64,000 nt of DNA from Enterococcaceae bacterium OF42-14pH9A (GTDB taxonomy: Bacteria > Bacillota > Bacilli > Lactobacillales > Enterococcaceae). Both the position numbers and the translations under genes were made by a program. Within the stretch, counting starts at the first letter, position 1, and the number at the start of each line of letters is the position of its first letter. The stretch is taken from NCBI GenBank assembly GCA_027692465.1, contig JAQEYU010000004.1:143865-207864 (forward strand), written 5' to 3'. Positions 62,114-64,000 of the stretch are shown piece after piece. The notes beneath the pieces are model-generated. The model worked only from the letters and a program-made list of their open reading frames with translations, was not told the DNA's origin and made no database searches.

Positions 62114-62177
62114 AAAAAAGCCGCCTCCTTTGAAGCTCACGAAATCTTCGTGAAAGCCAAAGGGGCGGCTTTTTTTT
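62114..62177. terminator. Terminator of the ABC/ECF operon
   Basis: AAAAAAGCCGCCTCCTTTG pairs with CAAAGGGGCGGCTTTTTT around a loop with its own small hairpin (TCACGAAATCTTCGTGA). It is followed by T and works in both directions against the acyltransferase gene. Confidence 0.88.
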
Positions 62178-62223
62178 GCGGGAACGGTATCTCACTGGGA
62201 GCGGCGACAGCAGTCTCTGGCGG

Positions 62224-63873
62224 TCACCCTTTTTTCACCATCACCCACCCGGTGACCTTATCCAGTGCCTTGGCGACACCTCGGCTGACGATCGGGCGGC
62301 TCAACAGCCAGAGGATTGTCACGGAGCCTCCCAGCAAAAAGAGAAACTGCAGTGCCGGGATGCCCCACCAGCTGCCGGATGCCGGTTTCAAGGTGCCCAG
62401 CCGTTCGCCGAGATCGACCAGAGGTGCCACCAGGTAGACGTGCAGCAGGTAGATGGCCAGCGTATTTTGGCCCCAGATGGTGTAAAAGCGCCGGCGATTT
62501 TTGGCCAGCGTGATAAAGACAAAGATGAAAGCAAAGCTCAGGGCGTACAAGTAAATGTCCGCCAGCAGATTTTGCCAGAGGGGAATGTCAATCGTGGCGT
62601 AAGCCCGGTCACCCCACAAAATCTCCGGTGGCAGGTCCGCCGACAGCCACAAGCCCGCGGTCAAAAGGCCTACCGCCGCAACCACCAGACTGAGAATCCG
62701 GCGAAAAGGCAAGCGGCGGATGCGGGCGATATGTTCCGGTCGGCAGTAGTAACCCGCCAGAAAGAACGGCAGAAAGCCCAGCGTGCGGGCCATCGCCATA
62801 TAGGTGCCGAACTCCGTCAAAAAACCGGAAAAAACAGCGACGACAAAGCTGGCGGCCAAAACATGACGCACCCGCACCAGATCCGGCAACAGCAGCCGCC
62901 AGATAAACATGCAGTAGAGATACCACAGTGTCCAGCCGGGGTTTAAGATCAGGATCTCGTCGATTTTGCCCAGGGCCAGCATGATCAAACTCAGCACCAG
63001 ATTCAACAACAGGTACGGCAGCAGGAAATTGCGCACCGCCGTTTCCCGACCCCGCTGCAGATTTTTGGAAAAATAGCCGGAGATGAAGATGAAGACCGGC
63101 ATATGGAAAAAATAAATAAAGACATAGACGAATTCCGCCACCTGATCTGTCAGTCGGAAATACTCCAGGGCATGGCCGAAGATCACCAAAAAGATCAGCA
63201 CCGCCCGAATATTATCGAAGGAAAAGTCGCGGGTGGCCGACGTGGCGGCTGTCTTTGTCGTGTTTGCCGTCTCTGCGGACGCAACGGCAGCTGTCTTTGC
63301 GGCGCCGGTGCTTTTGGCGCCGACAGATTCGGTGGCGTGGGTCGGCTCCGGTGGGGCGGCCGCCTGCGGATTGACCACCGTGTCAGGGGCCGCCGCTGCC
63401 GTCGGGTCTGCCGTGGCAGACGGCGATTCCGACGGCGGTTCCTGGGCCTGTTGCTCCGCCAGGCGACGCAAGCGCCGGGCCTCTTCGCGCTGCTGCATCC
63501 ATTCCTGCAGGGTTTGATGTTCCCGCACCGGGGATTCCAACACGTCCAGCGGGATCGCCGGATCATCGAATTCATTGATGAAAGGCGCCTCGCCGGTCTG
63601 GGGGGCGGCGGATTCGGCGAGCGCGGTGGAGTCGACAGGTTCGGCAAGCTCGGCAGGTTCGACGGCGGTTGCGGCTGCAGGCGGCGAGGTTGTTGCGGCC
63701 TGTTTATCGCCAAGGGTGAGCTTAGCGGGTTCGGAGGCGGCAGCTTTGTTGGTGACCGGCACGTCTTTGGCAGCTGATCCGGAACCCGGTTTTTTAAAAG
63801 GAGCGGCAGGTTCTGAAATAATGGACACCTCCAGTGAGAATAGGGTATGCTTGAAAAAACAGCGAACCGCCAT
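62224..63873 (-). CDS. Membrane acyltransferase (Acyl_transf_3) with an Ala/Pro-rich N-terminus
   Basis: 549 residues. Residues about 215-545 are an acyltransferase-3 domain with about ten membrane segments, beginning RDFSFDNIRAVLIFLVIFGHALEY with the family His, then FFHMPVFIFISGYFSK. It probably acetylates a cell-surface polysaccharide. Residues 1-210 are low-complexity Ala/Pro/Glu/Thr, with a charged helix (LQEWMQQREEARRLRRLAEQQ), and face the cytosol. The start is uncertain: the ATG at 63873 has no ribosome site, whereas a good GGAGG lies about 50 bases downstream, next to a GTG (too close) and an ATT. Confidence 0.8.
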   Translation of the reverse strand: MAVRCFFKHTLFSLEVSIISEPAAPFKKPGSGSAAKDVPVTNKAAASEPAKLTLGDKQAATTSPPAAATAVEPAELAEPVDSTALAESAAPQTGEAPFINEFDDPAIPLDVLESPVREHQTLQEWMQQREEARRLRRLAEQQAQEPPSESPSATADPTAAAAPDTVVNPQAAAPPEPTHATESVGAKSTGAAKTAAVASAETANTTKTAATSATRDFSFDNIRAVLIFLVIFGHALEYFRLTDQVAEFVYVFIYFFHMPVFIFISGYFSKNLQRGRETAVRNFLLPYLLLNLVLSLIMLALGKIDEILILNPGWTLWYLYCMFIWRLLLPDLVRVRHVLAASFVVAVFSGFLTEFGTYMAMARTLGFLPFFLAGYYCRPEHIARIRRLPFRRILSLVVAAVGLLTAGLWLSADLPPEILWGDRAYATIDIPLWQNLLADIYLYALSFAFIFVFITLAKNRRRFYTIWGQNTLAIYLLHVYLVAPLVDLGERLGTLKPASGSWWGIPALQFLFLLGGSVTILWLLSRPIVSRGVAKALDKVTGWVMVKKG

Positions 63874-64000
63874 AGCGAGCGGTCCGGCAGGAAATCAGCT
63901 GATTTGCTCGGCGACAAAAGTGCTCTCGTCTATGATAGCACGTTTTGGGCCAGCGATACATAAGGCTGTTATTCAATTTTCCCTGAGGGCCGGCTGCCGG
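63874..64000. other. Window end
   Basis: No gene or site is recognised in these 127 bases; the acyltransferase promoter is expected here. Confidence 0.4.

Noticed and set aside
63103..63777. Plus-strand Gly/Arg-rich frame opposite the acyltransferase N-terminus
   Set aside because: It is antisense to the Ala/Pro-rich coding region; composition alone explains it.

Overview
The window looks like a chromosomal segment of a Lactobacillales bacterium (Enterococcaceae- or Lactobacillaceae-like). The signs are a beta-glucoside PTS with a LicT antiterminator, catabolite (cre-type) sites, a DUF1659/DUF2922 gene pair beside a small sigma factor, an MptD-type ECF transporter and AGGAGG-type ribosome sites. 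G+C is roughly half by eye and drops visibly around 29.5-31.8 kb. No rRNA, tRNA, CRISPR array or transposase gene was found.

Layout. 0-5 kb: the end of a YesN/AraC-type regulator, then a ROK sugar kinase translationally coupled to a YicI-like alpha-xylosidase. 5-9 kb: a flavin-modification operon with a cytosolic ApbE flavin transferase and two NAD(P)H:FMN reductases. The second reductase carries a PAS-like domain and an Ala/Pro tail with three copies of the ApbE target motif. 9-12 kb, minus strand: LysR, UbiD and UbiX, most likely a phenolic-acid decarboxylase system. 12-17 kb: licT, bglP and a 6-phospho-beta-glucosidase with two RNA antiterminator sites. 17-19 kb: an AlbA_2-domain protein and a Gfo/Idh/MocA dehydrogenase.

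19.6-25 kb: a small sigma-like factor, DUF1659, DUF2922, a DUF4373/DnaD-like replication protein and a possibly ComK-like regulator. Two of these units share an almost identical promoter-like element that I see nowhere else in the window. 25-29 kb: a Nudix hydrolase overlapping a PLD-nuclease/helicase/DUF3427 protein. 29-31.7 kb: a decayed fic gene broken up around a DUF6994 ORF, plus an orphan ORF, all AT-richer than the flanks.

31.9-49.4 kb: a large glycan-utilisation region. It has a beta-propeller protein, a TIM-barrel isomerase, two Gfo/Idh/MocA dehydrogenases, an ArsR-type regulator, two GH2 enzymes, a carbohydrate ABC importer, a GH127 beta-L-arabinofuranosidase and a GtaA-like protein. 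Two of its promoters share the same architecture: GTTAA direct repeats, a -35 box, and a cre overlapping the -10. 49.7-54.8 kb, minus strand: an unassigned glycosidase-like protein, a small coupled ORF, an AraC regulator and a GPH-family sugar transporter.

55-62 kb: a Fur-type box precedes two YbtP/YbtQ-like ABC proteins and a complete ECF module (S, T, A-A), probably an iron-siderophore importer. A nearly identical Fur-type palindrome lies upstream of apbE, so flavinylated reductases and iron uptake may be linked. 62-64 kb: a membrane acyltransferase with a long Ala/Pro-rich N-terminus.

Two interspersed repeat families run through the window. R1 is about 400 bp, with two long and two short copies and a covarying hairpin. 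R2 is about 160 bp with inverted ends, two full copies, and degenerate pieces flanking one R1 copy.
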